From assembly GCF_036345995.1 (NCBI RefSeq), contig NZ_CP107796.1, positions 2,356,001-2,420,000 of the forward strand: 64,000 nucleotides of DNA. The letters are read 5' to 3'. The translations under genes and the position numbers were made by a program. Source of the stretch: Streptomyces sp. NBC_00557 (GTDB lineage: Bacteria > Actinomycetota > Actinomycetes > Streptomycetales > Streptomycetaceae). Below are positions 42,393 to 51,067 of this stretch, piece after piece. Each line of letters starts with the position of its first letter. Positions within the stretch are counted from its first letter, which is position 1. The notes below the pieces were generated by a model, which did no database searches, had not been told where the DNA came from, and was given only the letters and a program-made list of their open reading frames with translations.

Positions 42393-42701
42393 TCAGCCGC
42401 CCGGAAGCTCGAGATCGCTCTTGTTCAGCTCCTCGATGTTCACATCCTTGAACGTGAGCACCCTGACCTGCTTCACGAAGCGCGCCGGCCGGTACATGTC
42501 CCACACCCAGGCATCCGCCATCGACACCTCGAAGAACACCTCGCCCTGCACCGAGTGCACCTGCATCTCGTAGTCGTTGGTGAGGTAGAAACGCCGCTCG
42601 GTCTCGATCACGTATTTGAACAGACCGACGACATCTCGGTACTCCCGGTAGAGCTTCAGCTCCATCTCGGTCTCGTACTTCTCGAGGTCCTCGGCGCTCA
42701 T
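42393..42701 (-). CDS. DUF2469 family small protein
   Basis: 102 residues from ATG 42701. The sequence MSAEDLEKYETEMELKLYRE, then VGLFKYVIETERRFYLTNDY, and DAWVWDMYRPARFVKQVRVL is highly conserved across actinobacteria as DUF2469. It has no catalytic motif I can recognise and no membrane span. It is in the middle of the Nudix-DUF2469-yraN run, and its conservation across the order Actinomycetales implies a basic cellular role. It sits 56 bases after the Nudix gene. Confidence 0.9.
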   Translation of the reverse strand: MSAEDLEKYETEMELKLYREYRDVVGLFKYVIETERRFYLTNDYEMQVHSVQGEVFFEVSMADAWVWDMYRPARFVKQVRVLTFKDVNIEELNKSDLELPGG

Positions 42702-42757
42702 GGCATGTTCCCCTTCAGCCGTGCGATCCCCCCATTGTGCGCCAGTCCGACGGACCC

Positions 42758-43282
42758 TCAGGCGATTTCCGTATCGAGGGTCACAGGACTGGCCGGGGGA
42801 CCTTCGTCGAGCAGCGTGCGCAGCAGCTCGGCGAGTCTGGTCGGATACACCGTCTCATGTGCCCGGGTCAGTTCCTGGCACGTCCACCAGCGCGCTCCGG
42901 CGACACTGCGCCGCTCCAGCTCCGTCAGCGCCTGCGCGGCGGTGGCCGTCTGCGTCGTACGGGCCAGGTAGTACCACTCGTCCTGGTCCCAGCGGCGGCC
43001 GGCGAACGGGAAGGAGCACACCCGCCGCCACAGCACCGGGCCGAGGGCGACGTCGGTGATGCCGGTCTCCTCGGCGAGTTCCCGCAGCGCGGCCTCTTCG
43101 CGCGTCTCGTCGCCCTCCAGACCGCCGCCCGGGGTGAACCACCAGTCGTCGGCCGGATCGTCCGGCTCATGGCCGTGCAGCAGGAGGATGCGGTCCTGCG
43201 GGTCGAGGAGGACCACTCGGGCCACCTTGCGCAGGCCGCCCGGATACGGCTCCGCGCCGGCCGGGGCGGTGTCAGCGGACAC
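42758..43282 (-). CDS. Nudix hydrolase
   Basis: 174 residues from GTG 43282 with GGAGG and a six-base spacer, overlapping the sipZ stop by 11 bases. The Nudix box is GGGLEGDETREEAALREL then AEETGI, complete in all metal-binding Glu. The N-terminus VARVVLLDPQDRILLLHGHE starts the fold. Substrate could be an oxidised or non-canonical nucleotide or NDP-X; not determinable. In S. lividans sipZ is cotranscribed with downstream genes including a MutT-like one, consistent with this layout. Confidence 0.93.
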   Translation of the reverse strand: MSADTAPAGAEPYPGGLRKVARVVLLDPQDRILLLHGHEPDDPADDWWFTPGGGLEGDETREEAALRELAEETGITDVALGPVLWRRVCSFPFAGRRWDQDEWYYLARTTQTATAAQALTELERRSVAGARWWTCQELTRAHETVYPTRLAELLRTLLDEGPPASPVTLDTEIA

Positions 43283-44006
43283 CTGCCGCCTCCGGGCGGG
43301 CGGTACGGGCGCGGGAACGGCCCATGCGCTTGGCGATGGGGCCGTAGGCGCCGCCGGCCAGCACCAGGACGGCACCGGCGACGATCAGCAGCTCGATCGT
43401 GGACAGCGGGCCGGGCCGGGAGAGGGCGCCGAGGGTTTCGAAGCCGGTGGGGCGCTTGAGCGAGCCCTTCCAGGGCCAGATCACGGCGTCCACGCGGGCG
43501 GTCACGGCGTCCCGGGAGACCGTGCCCTTGGCCGCGTCGGTCAGATGGGCCGTGGAGTCCAGCGAACCCTGGCGTTCGTCGCCGAGGAGGAACAGCCGGC
43601 CCTTGGGCACGGTCACCGTGGGGAAGTTCTTGATCTCGGCCAGGCTGCCCTGGGGCAGGTAGGGCTCGTCGATCTGCTTGCCGTCGACGGTCAGCTTGCC
43701 GTCGGTGCAGCACGAGACGGTGTCGCCGCCGACCGCGACGACCCGCTTGACCACCTTGGCGTTGGTGACCCAGCTCTTGTCCTCGAAGACGACGACGTCA
43801 CCGCGCCGCACCTCGCCGCCGTCGACCTTCTGCGCCAGCACCCGGTCGCCGGCGTCGATCGTGGGCGTCATGGAGCTGGTGGGCACGGTGTACGGCCGAT
43901 AGGTCACCGCGGCCCAGGCGAACCCGCCGAGGAACAGCACCAGACCCAGCGCCACCGCCACCCCGGACAGCCGCTGTCCGAGCCCTTGCCTGCTCTCACC
44001 ACTCAT
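43272..44006 (-). CDS. sipZ: Type I signal peptidase (SipZ position)
   Basis: 244 residues from ATG 44006. An N-terminal span (VALGLVLFLGGFAWAAVTY) precedes the catalytic Ser in VPTSSMTPTIDAGDRVLAQK, the Lys in VVKRVVAVGGD, and the GDERQGSLDSTAH box. A C-terminal span, STIELLIVAGAVLVLAGGAY, anchors the protein a second time. It removes signal peptides of secreted proteins. It lies last of four tandem sip genes, and the Nudix gene overlaps its stop. The assignment as sipZ rests on position in the conserved S. lividans sipW-X-Y-Z order. Confidence 0.93.
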   Translation of the reverse strand: MSGESRQGLGQRLSGVAVALGLVLFLGGFAWAAVTYRPYTVPTSSMTPTIDAGDRVLAQKVDGGEVRRGDVVVFEDKSWVTNAKVVKRVVAVGGDTVSCCTDGKLTVDGKQIDEPYLPQGSLAEIKNFPTVTVPKGRLFLLGDERQGSLDSTAHLTDAAKGTVSRDAVTARVDAVIWPWKGSLKRPTGFETLGALSRPGPLSTIELLIVAGAVLVLAGGAYGPIAKRMGRSRARTARPEAAGVR

Positions 44007-44185
44007 GGACCCGGACCCTACCCGGCGGTACGGCGGCTTGCCCACCCACCCGGGTCACTCCGTCCGGCGACCGGCCACCGGAGCGGGCCCTGCCCCGGAC
44101 CTCGGGCCCCGGGACCCGGACCTCGGGGGCCCGGGGCACCGCCGCTCGGCCGGTCAGCCGGTCAGCCGGCCAGATGGTCAGCCGG

Positions 44186-45166
44186 TCAGCCGCGCTTGGC
44201 CTTGGTCGCCTTGCGCCGCCGCCACACCACCACCGGCAGCACCGTCGCGACGGCCACGCCCTGCGGGGCCACCGTCAGGGCGGCCGGGGTCGCGTACTGC
44301 TGCTGGTTGATGCCGGGCTGGTCGAAGGTGTCGGGGACGGGCAGGGTGCCCCAGTGGTTGATCGGCCAGGCCTTGACGATCGCACGGCCCACGACGTCCT
44401 TGACCGGAACCATGCCGTGGTGCTTGTCCGACTGGTTGTAGCGCGAGTCCCGGGAGTTCTGCCGGTGGTCGCCCATCACCCAGATGTAGCCCTTGGGGAC
44501 CGTCACCTTGAACTGGCCGCCCAGGTCGTCGTCCGTGCAGGGCGTGTTGCCGGCGTACACGTACGACTGCTCGTTCAGGGCGTGGCCGTTGACCAGCAGC
44601 GGGCCGGTGCCCTTGCACTCGACCGTGTCGCCGCCGACACCGATCACGCGCTTGATGAGGTCCTTCTCGTCCGCGGACGGCATCAGGCCGATCCAGCTGA
44701 GGACCTTCTGCGCGGCGTTCGGGTGCGGCGCCGGCTCGCCCGCCAGCCAGTCGTCCGGGTCGTGGAAGACCACGACCTCGCCGCGCTCCGGCTTCGAGCC
44801 GAACCACGGGGTGAGCTTGTCCACCAGGACGCGGTCACCCACCTGAAGGGTGTTCTGCATCGAGGCCGACGGGATCGAGAACGCCTGCACCAGGAACGTC
44901 TTGATCAGCAGCGCCAGCACCAGCGCGATCACGACGAGGATCGGCAGCTCCTTCCAGAAGGAGCGGGGCTTCTTCGGCCCGTCGGCCGACTCGCCCGCGC
45001 TCCTGGCGCTCGGCCGCTGTCCGTCCCGCGGCGCGCCCTCGTCGCCCGCTGCGTCATTCCCTGAGGTCATGGCACCGTCCGGCAGGGGGGCGTTCTCGTC
45101 CACGGGGTGCCCGCGGTGCTCTTCGCCGTCGTGCCCCGACCGTGCGCCAACCGCCACATCCCCCAC
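44186..45166 (-). CDS. sipY: Type I signal peptidase (SipY position)
   Basis: 326 residues from GTG 45166, with AAGGAG five bases upstream. A long acidic N-terminal cytosolic tail precedes the span LPILVVIALVLALLIKTFLV. Catalytic Ser is in IPSASMQNTLQVGDRVL and Lys in LIKRVIGVGGDTV; the GDHRQNSRDSR box follows. The C-terminal span LTVAPQGVAVATVLPVVVW is followed by RRRKATKAKRG. The gene's first 113 bases overlap the end of the upstream sip gene. It presumably shares the general secretion pool with its three neighbours but with different substrate preference, as reported for S. lividans. Confidence 0.93.
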   Translation of the reverse strand: MGDVAVGARSGHDGEEHRGHPVDENAPLPDGAMTSGNDAAGDEGAPRDGQRPSARSAGESADGPKKPRSFWKELPILVVIALVLALLIKTFLVQAFSIPSASMQNTLQVGDRVLVDKLTPWFGSKPERGEVVVFHDPDDWLAGEPAPHPNAAQKVLSWIGLMPSADEKDLIKRVIGVGGDTVECKGTGPLLVNGHALNEQSYVYAGNTPCTDDDLGGQFKVTVPKGYIWVMGDHRQNSRDSRYNQSDKHHGMVPVKDVVGRAIVKAWPINHWGTLPVPDTFDQPGINQQQYATPAALTVAPQGVAVATVLPVVVWRRRKATKAKRG

Positions 45167-46145
45167 GCCAACTCCTTACTCTGCTCCGCCGCCCGCGCCG
45201 CATACGGCGCAGGCCCACCACTCCCATAACGAGCGGGAGTTCCGCAGGGGTCGGGAGCTGGGTCGTTCCGTTCGGATTCTCGGAGGCAACCCTATGCGAC
45301 AGTCGGGGACCAGCCGTCGTACCCGACCCGGAGTGGCCGACGCTTGCGAAGGTTTTAGGTTCCTGGAGGCGTGTCCAGTGGCCGATCGGCCAGCCGATGG
45401 CGACGGCCCGGCCGACCACCGAGCTCTCGGCCACCGTGCCGCCGTACGGCGTGTCCTGGTGGAACCGGGAATCCGCGGAGTTGCCCCGGTGATCGCCCAT
45501 GACCCACAGCCGGCCCTTGGGGACGGTGATGTCGAAGGGCTGGGCCGAAGGGGCGTCACCCGGATAGATGTAGCCGCCCTCGGTGAGCGGTACGCCGTTG
45601 ACGGTGACGCGGCCCTGCTTGTCGCAGCACTTCACATGGTCGCCGCCGACCCCGATCACCCGCTTGATCAGGTCCTTCTCGTTGTCGGACGGCAGCAGGC
45701 CGATGAAGGTGAGGCCTTCCTTGAGCTGCTTGACGACGACCGGGTCGTGTTTCTTGGTCGTCTGCTCGTCGGCCAGCCAGCCGCCCGGGTCGTGGAAGAC
45801 GACGACGTCCCCGCGCTGCGGCTTGGCGCCGAACCACGGGGTGAGCTTGTCGACCAGGACCCGGTCGCCGATCCGGATCGTCTGCTCCATCGAGCCGGAC
45901 GGGATCACGAACGCCTGGACGAGGAACGTCTTCAGCACCAGGGCTATGAGGACGGCGACGCCGACCAGAAGAGGGATCTCCCGAACGGCCGAACGCCTGC
46001 GCTTGCGTTTGACCTTGCGCTGGAGTTTCCGCCGCTCCGCGCGCGTACGGCCGCCGCCGGGCGCCGAGGTGCGGCGCGCGCCGGTGGGCAGCAGGTTGTC
46101 CGCGGGGCTGCCGGGCACCCCGCGCGGTTTGCCGCGGTTACCCAT
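45054..46145 (-). CDS. sipX: Type I signal peptidase (SipX position)
   Basis: 363 residues from ATG 46145, overlapping the sipW stop by eight bases. After a highly basic cytosolic region (RTRAERRKLQRKVKRKRRRS) and the span EIPLLVGVAVLIALVLKTFL, the catalytic Ser is in VIPSGSMEQTIRIGDRVLV, the Lys in LIKRVIGVGGDHV, and GDHRGNSADSR follows. The C-terminal membrane candidate AELPLVMGVVGL is short, and about 50 Arg-rich residues after it overlap the sipY start by 113 bases; that tail may be dispensable. No other bacterium-wide reason for the overlap is evident. Confidence 0.92.
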   Translation of the reverse strand: MGNRGKPRGVPGSPADNLLPTGARRTSAPGGGRTRAERRKLQRKVKRKRRRSAVREIPLLVGVAVLIALVLKTFLVQAFVIPSGSMEQTIRIGDRVLVDKLTPWFGAKPQRGDVVVFHDPGGWLADEQTTKKHDPVVVKQLKEGLTFIGLLPSDNEKDLIKRVIGVGGDHVKCCDKQGRVTVNGVPLTEGGYIYPGDAPSAQPFDITVPKGRLWVMGDHRGNSADSRFHQDTPYGGTVAESSVVGRAVAIGWPIGHWTRLQEPKTFASVGHSGSGTTAGPRLSHRVASENPNGTTQLPTPAELPLVMGVVGLRRMRRGRRSRVRSWRGGCGGWRTVGARRRRAPRAPRGRERPPAGRCHDLRE

Positions 46146-46839
46146 GCGCGCCCTCCGCCGGGGCCGCCGGCACGCGCGCGTAGGCGCCGGGACGCGTCAG
46201 GTGCCCGAAGTGGCCGGACGGCCACAGGATCCAGTCGGCGCGGCCGATGACGTCGCCGACCGGGATCATGCCGCCGCCGGGCGAGCCGAGGTGGTCGCGG
46301 GAGTCCCTGGAGTCGCTGCGGTGGTCGCCGAGGACGAACAGGCTGCCGGCGGGCACGACGACGTCGAAGGGCACGCTGGAGGGGCTGTCGCCGGGATAGA
46401 GGAACGACGACTCGTCGACCGCGCGGCCGTTCACCTCGATCCTCCCCTTCTTGTCGCAGCAGACCACATGGTCTCCCCCCACACCGACCACGCGCTTGAT
46501 GTAGTCGGCGTCCCCGAAGTACCCGGTTCCGTCGAACACGATCACATCGCCGCGGCGCGGCCGGGAACCGAAACGGTATGCCAACTTATTTACGAGAACG
46601 CGGTCCCCGATCCTCAACCCCTGTTCCATGGATCCGCTCGGAATCTGGAACGGTTGCACCACGAACGCGTTGAGGAGCAGCAAAAAGACCAGGCAGACCA
46701 GGACGGTCAGGGTGATCCGCCCGCCCGGCACCCAGGGGGCGATCCGCGCCGCCAACGCGAAACGCGACCGCTCCTCCGGGCCCGGGGAATCCGGGTGGGA
46801 GGAACGGTCGCGTCCCGTCGGCTGTGCTTCGGTGTCCAT
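46138..46839 (-). CDS. sipW: Type I signal peptidase (SipW position)
   Basis: 233 residues from ATG 46839. One N-terminal span, ITLTVLVCLVFLLLLNAFVV, the Ser in IPSGSMEQGLRIGDRVLVNK, Lys in YIKRVVGVGGDHV and the GDHRSDSRDSRDH box. There is no second C-terminal span, which agrees with the single-span SipW of S. lividans. It lies first of the four sip genes and 46 bases past rplS. The next gene overlaps its stop. Confidence 0.93.
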   Translation of the reverse strand: MDTEAQPTGRDRSSHPDSPGPEERSRFALAARIAPWVPGGRITLTVLVCLVFLLLLNAFVVQPFQIPSGSMEQGLRIGDRVLVNKLAYRFGSRPRRGDVIVFDGTGYFGDADYIKRVVGVGGDHVVCCDKKGRIEVNGRAVDESSFLYPGDSPSSVPFDVVVPAGSLFVLGDHRSDSRDSRDHLGSPGGGMIPVGDVIGRADWILWPSGHFGHLTRPGAYARVPAAPAEGAHG

Positions 46840-46884
46840 CGGAGCCCGATGCTATCCGGCTCCGCTGTGACGCCGGTGAAGCGC

Positions 46885-47235
46885 TCAGCTCTCGCGCTTC
46901 TCCTTGATCTTGGCGGCCTTGCCGCGCAGGTCACGGAGGTAGTACAGCTTGGCGCGGCGCACGTCACCCTTGGTGACCAGCTCGATCTTCTCGACGATCG
47001 GGGTGTGCACCGGGAAGGTGCGCTCGACGCCGACGGAGAACGAGACCTTGCGGACCGTGAAGGTCTCGCGGACACCGGAGCCCTGGCGACGGATCACCAC
47101 GCCCTTGAACTGCTGCACACGGGAGCGGTTGCCCTCGATGACGCGGACGTGGACGTTGACGGTGTCGCCCGGGCGGAAGGCCGGGATGTCGCTGCGCAGC
47201 GACGCGGCGTCGACGGAGTCGAGCAGGTGAGACAT
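46885..47235 (-). CDS. rplS: 50S ribosomal protein L19
   Basis: 116 residues from ATG 47235 ([20 protein letters not shown]); nine further in-frame residues upstream are not family-like. Conserved blocks: [80 protein letters not shown]19 sits at the 30S-50S interface. It belongs to the rpsP-rimM-trmD-rplS cluster, 135 bases after trmD. Confidence 0.97.
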   Translation of the reverse strand: MSHLLDSVDAASLRSDIPAFRPGDTVNVHVRVIEGNRSRVQQFKGVVIRRQGSGVRETFTVRKVSFSVGVERTFPVHTPIVEKIELVTKGDVRRAKLYYLRDLRGKAAKIKEKRES

Positions 47236-47370
47236 TTCGTCTGCTTTCTTCGCTGATGCCACAGGTCATCAACGGAAACTAGGTGTTTGCACGAAGCCGT
47301 GTGCGGGTCGGGGCGGGCGTCGTGTCCCCCTGTGGCAGGGGCGCACGCCGGACGGGCGCACAACAGCGGC

Positions 47371-48204
47371 CTATTCTTCCACGCCCTCGGCCCGCCGCCA
47401 AAATCGCCCGTACGGCTCGCCCGCCGGGTCCGGCTCCCAGCCCAGGATGGAGAGCATCTCGCGGTCCTTCTTGTCGAAGGCCTTGGGGTCGCAGCGCTCG
47501 ATCAGGTCCGGCCGGTTGGCGGTCGTACGCCTGAGGGCCTCGTCGCGGCGCCAGCGGGCGATCCTGCCGTGGTGGCCGCTGAGCAGCACCTCGGGGATGT
47601 CCCGGCCGCGCCACACGGGCGGCTTGGTGTAGACGGGGCCTTCGAGGAGGCTCGCCATCGCGCCGGGCGCGAAGGAGTCGTCGCGGTGGGAGTCGGCGTT
47701 GCCGAGGACGCCGGGCAGCAGCCGCGCCACGGCCTCCGTGATGACCAGGACGGCCGCCTCTCCGCCGGCGAGGACGTAGTCGCCGATGGAGACCTCGTAG
47801 ACGGGCACGCGCGTGGCGTACTCGTCCATGACGCGCCGGTCGATGCCCTCGTAGCGGGCGGGTGTGAAGATCAGCCAGGGGCGCTCGGAGAGCTCCACGG
47901 CGAGTTCCTGGGTGAAGGGCCGGCCGCTCGGGGTGGGCACGATCAGCGCGGGGGCCCGGTCGCCGCTCTCGTAGCCGTCGGCGAGGATCGTGTCCAGGGC
48001 GTCGCCCCAGGGCTCGGTCTTCATGACCATGCCGGGGCCGCCTCCGTACGGTGTGTCGTCGACCGTGTGGTGCCGGTCGTACGTCCAGTCCCGCAGGTCG
48101 TGCACCCGTACGTCGAGCTGTCCACGCGCGCGTGCCTTGCCGACGAGGGAGACGTTCAGGGGTTCCAGGTACTCGGGGAAGATCGTGACGACGTCGAGCC
48201 TCAT
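47371..48204 (-). CDS. trmD: tRNA (guanine-37-N1) methyltransferase TrmD
   Basis: 277 residues from ATG 48204, overlapping the rimM stop in ATGA form. SPOUT-fold blocks: [45 protein letters not shown] [16 protein letters not shown] and the trefoil knot [20 protein letters not shown], then [17 protein letters not shown]. It makes m1G37 in tRNA, which prevents frameshifting. Coupled with rimM and ahead of rplS as in most bacteria. Confidence 0.97.
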   Translation of the reverse strand: MRLDVVTIFPEYLEPLNVSLVGKARARGQLDVRVHDLRDWTYDRHHTVDDTPYGGGPGMVMKTEPWGDALDTILADGYESGDRAPALIVPTPSGRPFTQELAVELSERPWLIFTPARYEGIDRRVMDEYATRVPVYEVSIGDYVLAGGEAAVLVITEAVARLLPGVLGNADSHRDDSFAPGAMASLLEGPVYTKPPVWRGRDIPEVLLSGHHGRIARWRRDEALRRTTANRPDLIERCDPKAFDKKDREMLSILGWEPDPAGEPYGRFWRRAEGVEE

Positions 48205-48746
48205 TCGCTGTCTTCCCTCGCGGACGCGATCTCGGCGCGGTCGTCGATCAGGCCCGGCGGCGGGGCGATGACCGCCTTCTGCTCCGCCAGGTCGATGTCG
48301 GTGACGATCTCCTCGACGAAGGGGATCATGACCTCGGTGCCGTCCGGCCGCTCCACGATGAACAGGTCCTGGGAGGGCAGGTGCGAGATCTCGGTGATGC
48401 GGCCGACCTCCTCGCCGTCCTCGGTGACCACGTCGAGGTCGATGAGCTGGTGGTCGTAGTACTCGTCCTCGCCCTCGGGAAGCTCCTCGGGATCGACGTC
48501 GGCGATCAGGAGGGTGTTGCGCAGGGCCTCGGCCGCGTTGCGGTCGGTGACGCCCTCGAAGCGCAGCAGGAGGCGGCCGCTGTGGACGCGTCCCGTCTCG
48601 ATGGTCAGCGGTCCCGCGGAGGCGGGGTCCGTGGCGAGTACGGCGCCGGGCGCGAGCCGGAGTTCCGGCTCGTCGGTGCGTACCTCGACGGTGACCTCGC
48701 CCTTGATGCCATGGGCACGGCCGATCCGTGCGACTACCAGCTGCAC
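48201..48746 (-). CDS. rimM: 16S rRNA processing protein RimM
   Basis: 181 residues from GTG 48746 ([20 protein letters not shown]). The N-terminal RimM beta-barrel: [20 protein letters not shown], and the PRC-barrel part with [40 protein letters not shown]. RimM binds S19 during 30S assembly. AGGAG lies ten bases upstream of the start. The gene is followed by trmD in ATGA overlap; khpA precedes it after 103 bases. Confidence 0.96.
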   Translation of the reverse strand: MQLVVARIGRAHGIKGEVTVEVRTDEPELRLAPGAVLATDPASAGPLTIETGRVHSGRLLLRFEGVTDRNAAEALRNTLLIADVDPEELPEGEDEYYDHQLIDLDVVTEDGEEVGRITEISHLPSQDLFIVERPDGTEVMIPFVEEIVTDIDLAEQKAVIAPPPGLIDDRAEIASAREDSE

Positions 48747-48849
48747 GTGTCCAATTCTCCTGTCATCTCCTGCCGGCGTCCTGCTCATACGACTGCGGGC
48801 CGGGGACGGCCAGTGGCCCTCCCCGGCCCGAGCCGGTTGCGTTGAAGCG

Positions 48850-49089
48850 TCAGCGGACGTGGTCCACGTCGACGAGGTCGACACGGACGCCGCGACCGCC
48901 GATGGCGCCCACGACGGTGCGCAGAGCGCGCGCGGTACGGCCGTTGCGGCCGATCACCTTGCCGAGGTCGTCCGGGTGGACCCGGACCTCGAGCACGCGC
49001 CCGCGGCGCAGGTTGCGCGAGGCGACCTGCACATCGTCAGGGTTGTCGACGATGCCCTTCACGAGGTGCTCAAGCGCCTCTTCGAGCAT
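48850..49089 (-). CDS. khpA: KH-domain RNA-binding protein (KhpA-like)
   Basis: 79 residues from ATG 49089. It is one KH domain: [20 protein letters not shown], then the GxxG loop [20 protein letters not shown]. The family binds RNA as a dimer with KhpB and affects cell size and division in other Gram-positives. It lies five bases after rpsP and ahead of rimM, the usual KhpA context. Confidence 0.94.
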   Translation of the reverse strand: MLEEALEHLVKGIVDNPDDVQVASRNLRRGRVLEVRVHPDDLGKVIGRNGRTARALRTVVGAIGGRGVRVDLVDVDHVR

Positions 49090-49094
49090 GCTGC

Positions 49095-49514
49095 TCAGGC
49101 CTCGGTCGACTCGGACTCGGCAGCCGCCTCGTCCTTCTTCTCAGCCTTCTTCTTCTGGGTGATCGCCTCACCCTTGCCCTCGTCGTCACCGCCGAGCGCC
49201 TCGAACGACGGACGGGCCGGCTTCGGCTCGGCGGTGAGCAGCGGCGCGGGGGCCGGCTCGCCCTTGAACTTCTGCCAGTCGCCGGTCTTCTTCAGAATGG
49301 CGAGCACGGGCTCCGTCGGCTGAGCGCCGACACCGAGCCAGTACGCCACACGCTCGGCGTCCACCTCGATGACCGACGGGTTGTAGGTCGGGTGGTACTT
49401 GCCGATCTCCTCGATCGCCCGGCCGTCACGGCGGGTGCGGGAGTCGGCGACGACGATGCGGTAGTGAGGCGAACGGATCTTGCCCAGACGCTTCAGCTTG
49501 ATCTTGACTGCCAC
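49095..49514 (-). CDS. rpsP: 30S ribosomal protein S16
   Basis: 139 residues from ATG 49514. The conserved domain is [76 protein letters not shown]. The last 50 residues form a charged extension with [14 protein letters not shown]16 is needed for 30S assembly. It is the first gene of the rpsP-khpA-rimM-trmD-rplS cluster; its promoter lies in the 437 bases to 49951. Confidence 0.97.
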   Translation of the reverse strand: MAVKIKLKRLGKIRSPHYRIVVADSRTRRDGRAIEEIGKYHPTYNPSVIEVDAERVAYWLGVGAQPTEPVLAILKKTGDWQKFKGEPAPAPLLTAEPKPARPSFEALGGDDEGKGEAITQKKKAEKKDEAAAESESTEA

Positions 49515-49951
49515 GGGAGTGGGTTCTCCTGGATTTGACGTGGTTGGGCACGGCGGGAGAGCCGCGTGGGGTTGCGGTACCCGAGTGCCCGATGGACGCG
49601 TCAGCCGGAGGAGAGAGGGGTCCTGTGCGGCTGTCGAGTACAGCTAGCCATTGTGCCATACCCGGCGGGTCGCTTTCGGCCGAGGGTCGGTGCCCGTGCT
49701 CGGGCATGCCCGGTCGGCACCCGGCGTGGAGGTGAGAGTCACGTCGGGTGCGCCCGGCCGGTGCTGTGCTGTTGTCGGCAGCGGCCGCCTTCCCCCACGC
49801 CCGCCTTCCCCGCGCTCGGCTTCGCTCGCGCGGGGGCGCCCCCATCGCCCCCCGCGGCACGACTGCGCGCGGATGGGCGGCACGGTGCGGCCCGGCCCGT
49901 CGTCGGCAGCTGTCCGGCACCCACGAGATGCCGGTGTCCGCGGCCTCGCGG
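49515..49951. other. Intergenic region, 437 bases, with hairpin
   Basis: Between the rpsP start and the SprT-like gene's stop; both genes are leftward. It must hold the rpsP promoter. CCCCGCG at 49808-49814 and CGCGGGG at 49829-49835 form a stem around GC-rich bases, a possible terminator for the SprT-like gene about 120 bases past its stop. Open frames here are Arg/Pro-rich antisense-type and are not accepted. No RNA gene is recognised. Confidence 0.5.
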
Positions 49952-50548
49952 TCACGCCGCTCCCGCGACCTCCGGGATCCGGAACGGCTTGCCGCAGCCG
50001 CCGCAGACGATCGGGGCCTGGGCCAGGACCGAGGGGACCACCCGGACGTTGCGGCCGCAGTCGCACACCGCCTTGACCCGGACGCCGCCCCCGGAGGAGC
50101 CGTGCCGGGCGGCCGGGCCCCGGAAGGTGCGGCTGGTGTCCGAGGAGGTGGCCGCCGTGTGGGCCTTCAGCGCGCGCTGGAGCCGCTCGATCGTCGAGCG
50201 GTAGCGGCGCTTGGCCTCGGGGTTGAGCGTGACCAGGGAGAAACCGCTGCTCGGGTGCGGCTCCTCCGGGTGGTCGAGGCCCAGTTCCTCGGCGATGGCC
50301 AGGAAACGGCGGTTGTGGTAGCGGCCGGCGCGGGAGGTGTCGCGGATGCCGCGGGCGGCGGCGATGCCGTGGACTGCCTCGTGCAGCAGGCGCTCGAAGG
50401 AGAGCTCGTGGCCGCAGGCGGACGACGACTCTCCGATCAGGGACTCCGGCGCGGCGAGATCCGGCAGCTCGGGGTGGTACCGCTGAATGTCGGCCCACGC
50501 CTGTGCCAGCTCCGCGGCGAGAACAGGTGGTGTCTGTGTCGTGCTCAC
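49952..50548 (-). CDS. SprT-like zinc protein with HExxH and zinc ribbon
   Basis: 198 residues from GTG 50548. A HEAVH motif at residues 56-60 (FERLLHEAVHGIAAARGIRD) with downstream RYHNRRFLAIAEELGL is the SprT-like metalloprotease pattern. The C-terminus CDCGRNVRVVPS and CGGCGKPFRI is a zinc ribbon. Relatives cleave DNA-protein crosslinks or have unclear roles. The gene stands alone behind a 519-base divergent region. The family includes both active proteases and proteins of unknown substrate. Confidence 0.85.
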   Translation of the reverse strand: MSTTQTPPVLAAELAQAWADIQRYHPELPDLAAPESLIGESSSACGHELSFERLLHEAVHGIAAARGIRDTSRAGRYHNRRFLAIAEELGLDHPEEPHPSSGFSLVTLNPEAKRRYRSTIERLQRALKAHTAATSSDTSRTFRGPAARHGSSGGGVRVKAVCDCGRNVRVVPSVLAQAPIVCGGCGKPFRIPEVAGAA

Positions 50549-51067
50549 GTAATGACAACGAGCGGGATCTCGAATGTGTTCCTATTCCGGGGCCATCTCA
50601 AATAATTTGCACTTACCCGTCAGTTGCCGCTGATGCGTCCGGACGAGGGCGGGTGCGCTGATCTGCGGAGAAGCCTCACAGCTCCTACCAAGCTGGTGCG
50701 TAGTCCGCCGTACGCCGCGGCACGTAGTGCCCGGTGCGACAGGGGCCGGCAGGTGCGCAAGAGGTGTTTCGGCCGCTCTGGTCGCGAGGCCTCACCTCGC
50801 TCAGCGTCCGTGACGCGCGTGACGTTACTGCGCGCCCCGGCCTCCCGGAACCGGCCTGTTCCCCGGGGCGGACACCGTACGGCCGTCCACGTTGCCGGGA
50901 TGTGAAATCTCGCCACACCGGCGCCCGGACCCCAAGCCGGGCCCCACGCCCCCTGGACGGGGCAGCGAGCCGGGAGTTACCTGGCATACGTGGGAAGTGC
51001 GCGCACGGCACGGGGGCCACGCAACCGGACACAGCGGTGAACTGTCGGCGGATTGGGGCGCTTACCT
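50549..51067. other. Divergent intergenic region, 519 bases
   Basis: Between the leftward SprT-like gene and the rightward methyltransferase-like gene. An A/T-richer part (CTCAAATAATTTGCACTTAC at about 50597-50616) is just upstream of the SprT-like gene and likely holds its promoter. The rest is GC-rich. No ORF with a credible start and no known RNA is visible, but the length is unusual for this region and could hide a non-coding RNA. Confidence 0.45.

Noticed and set aside
44850..46250. Plus-strand open frame over the sip genes
   Set aside because: Antisense shadow of sipY-sipX-sipW; Arg/Ser-rich and without a credible start.
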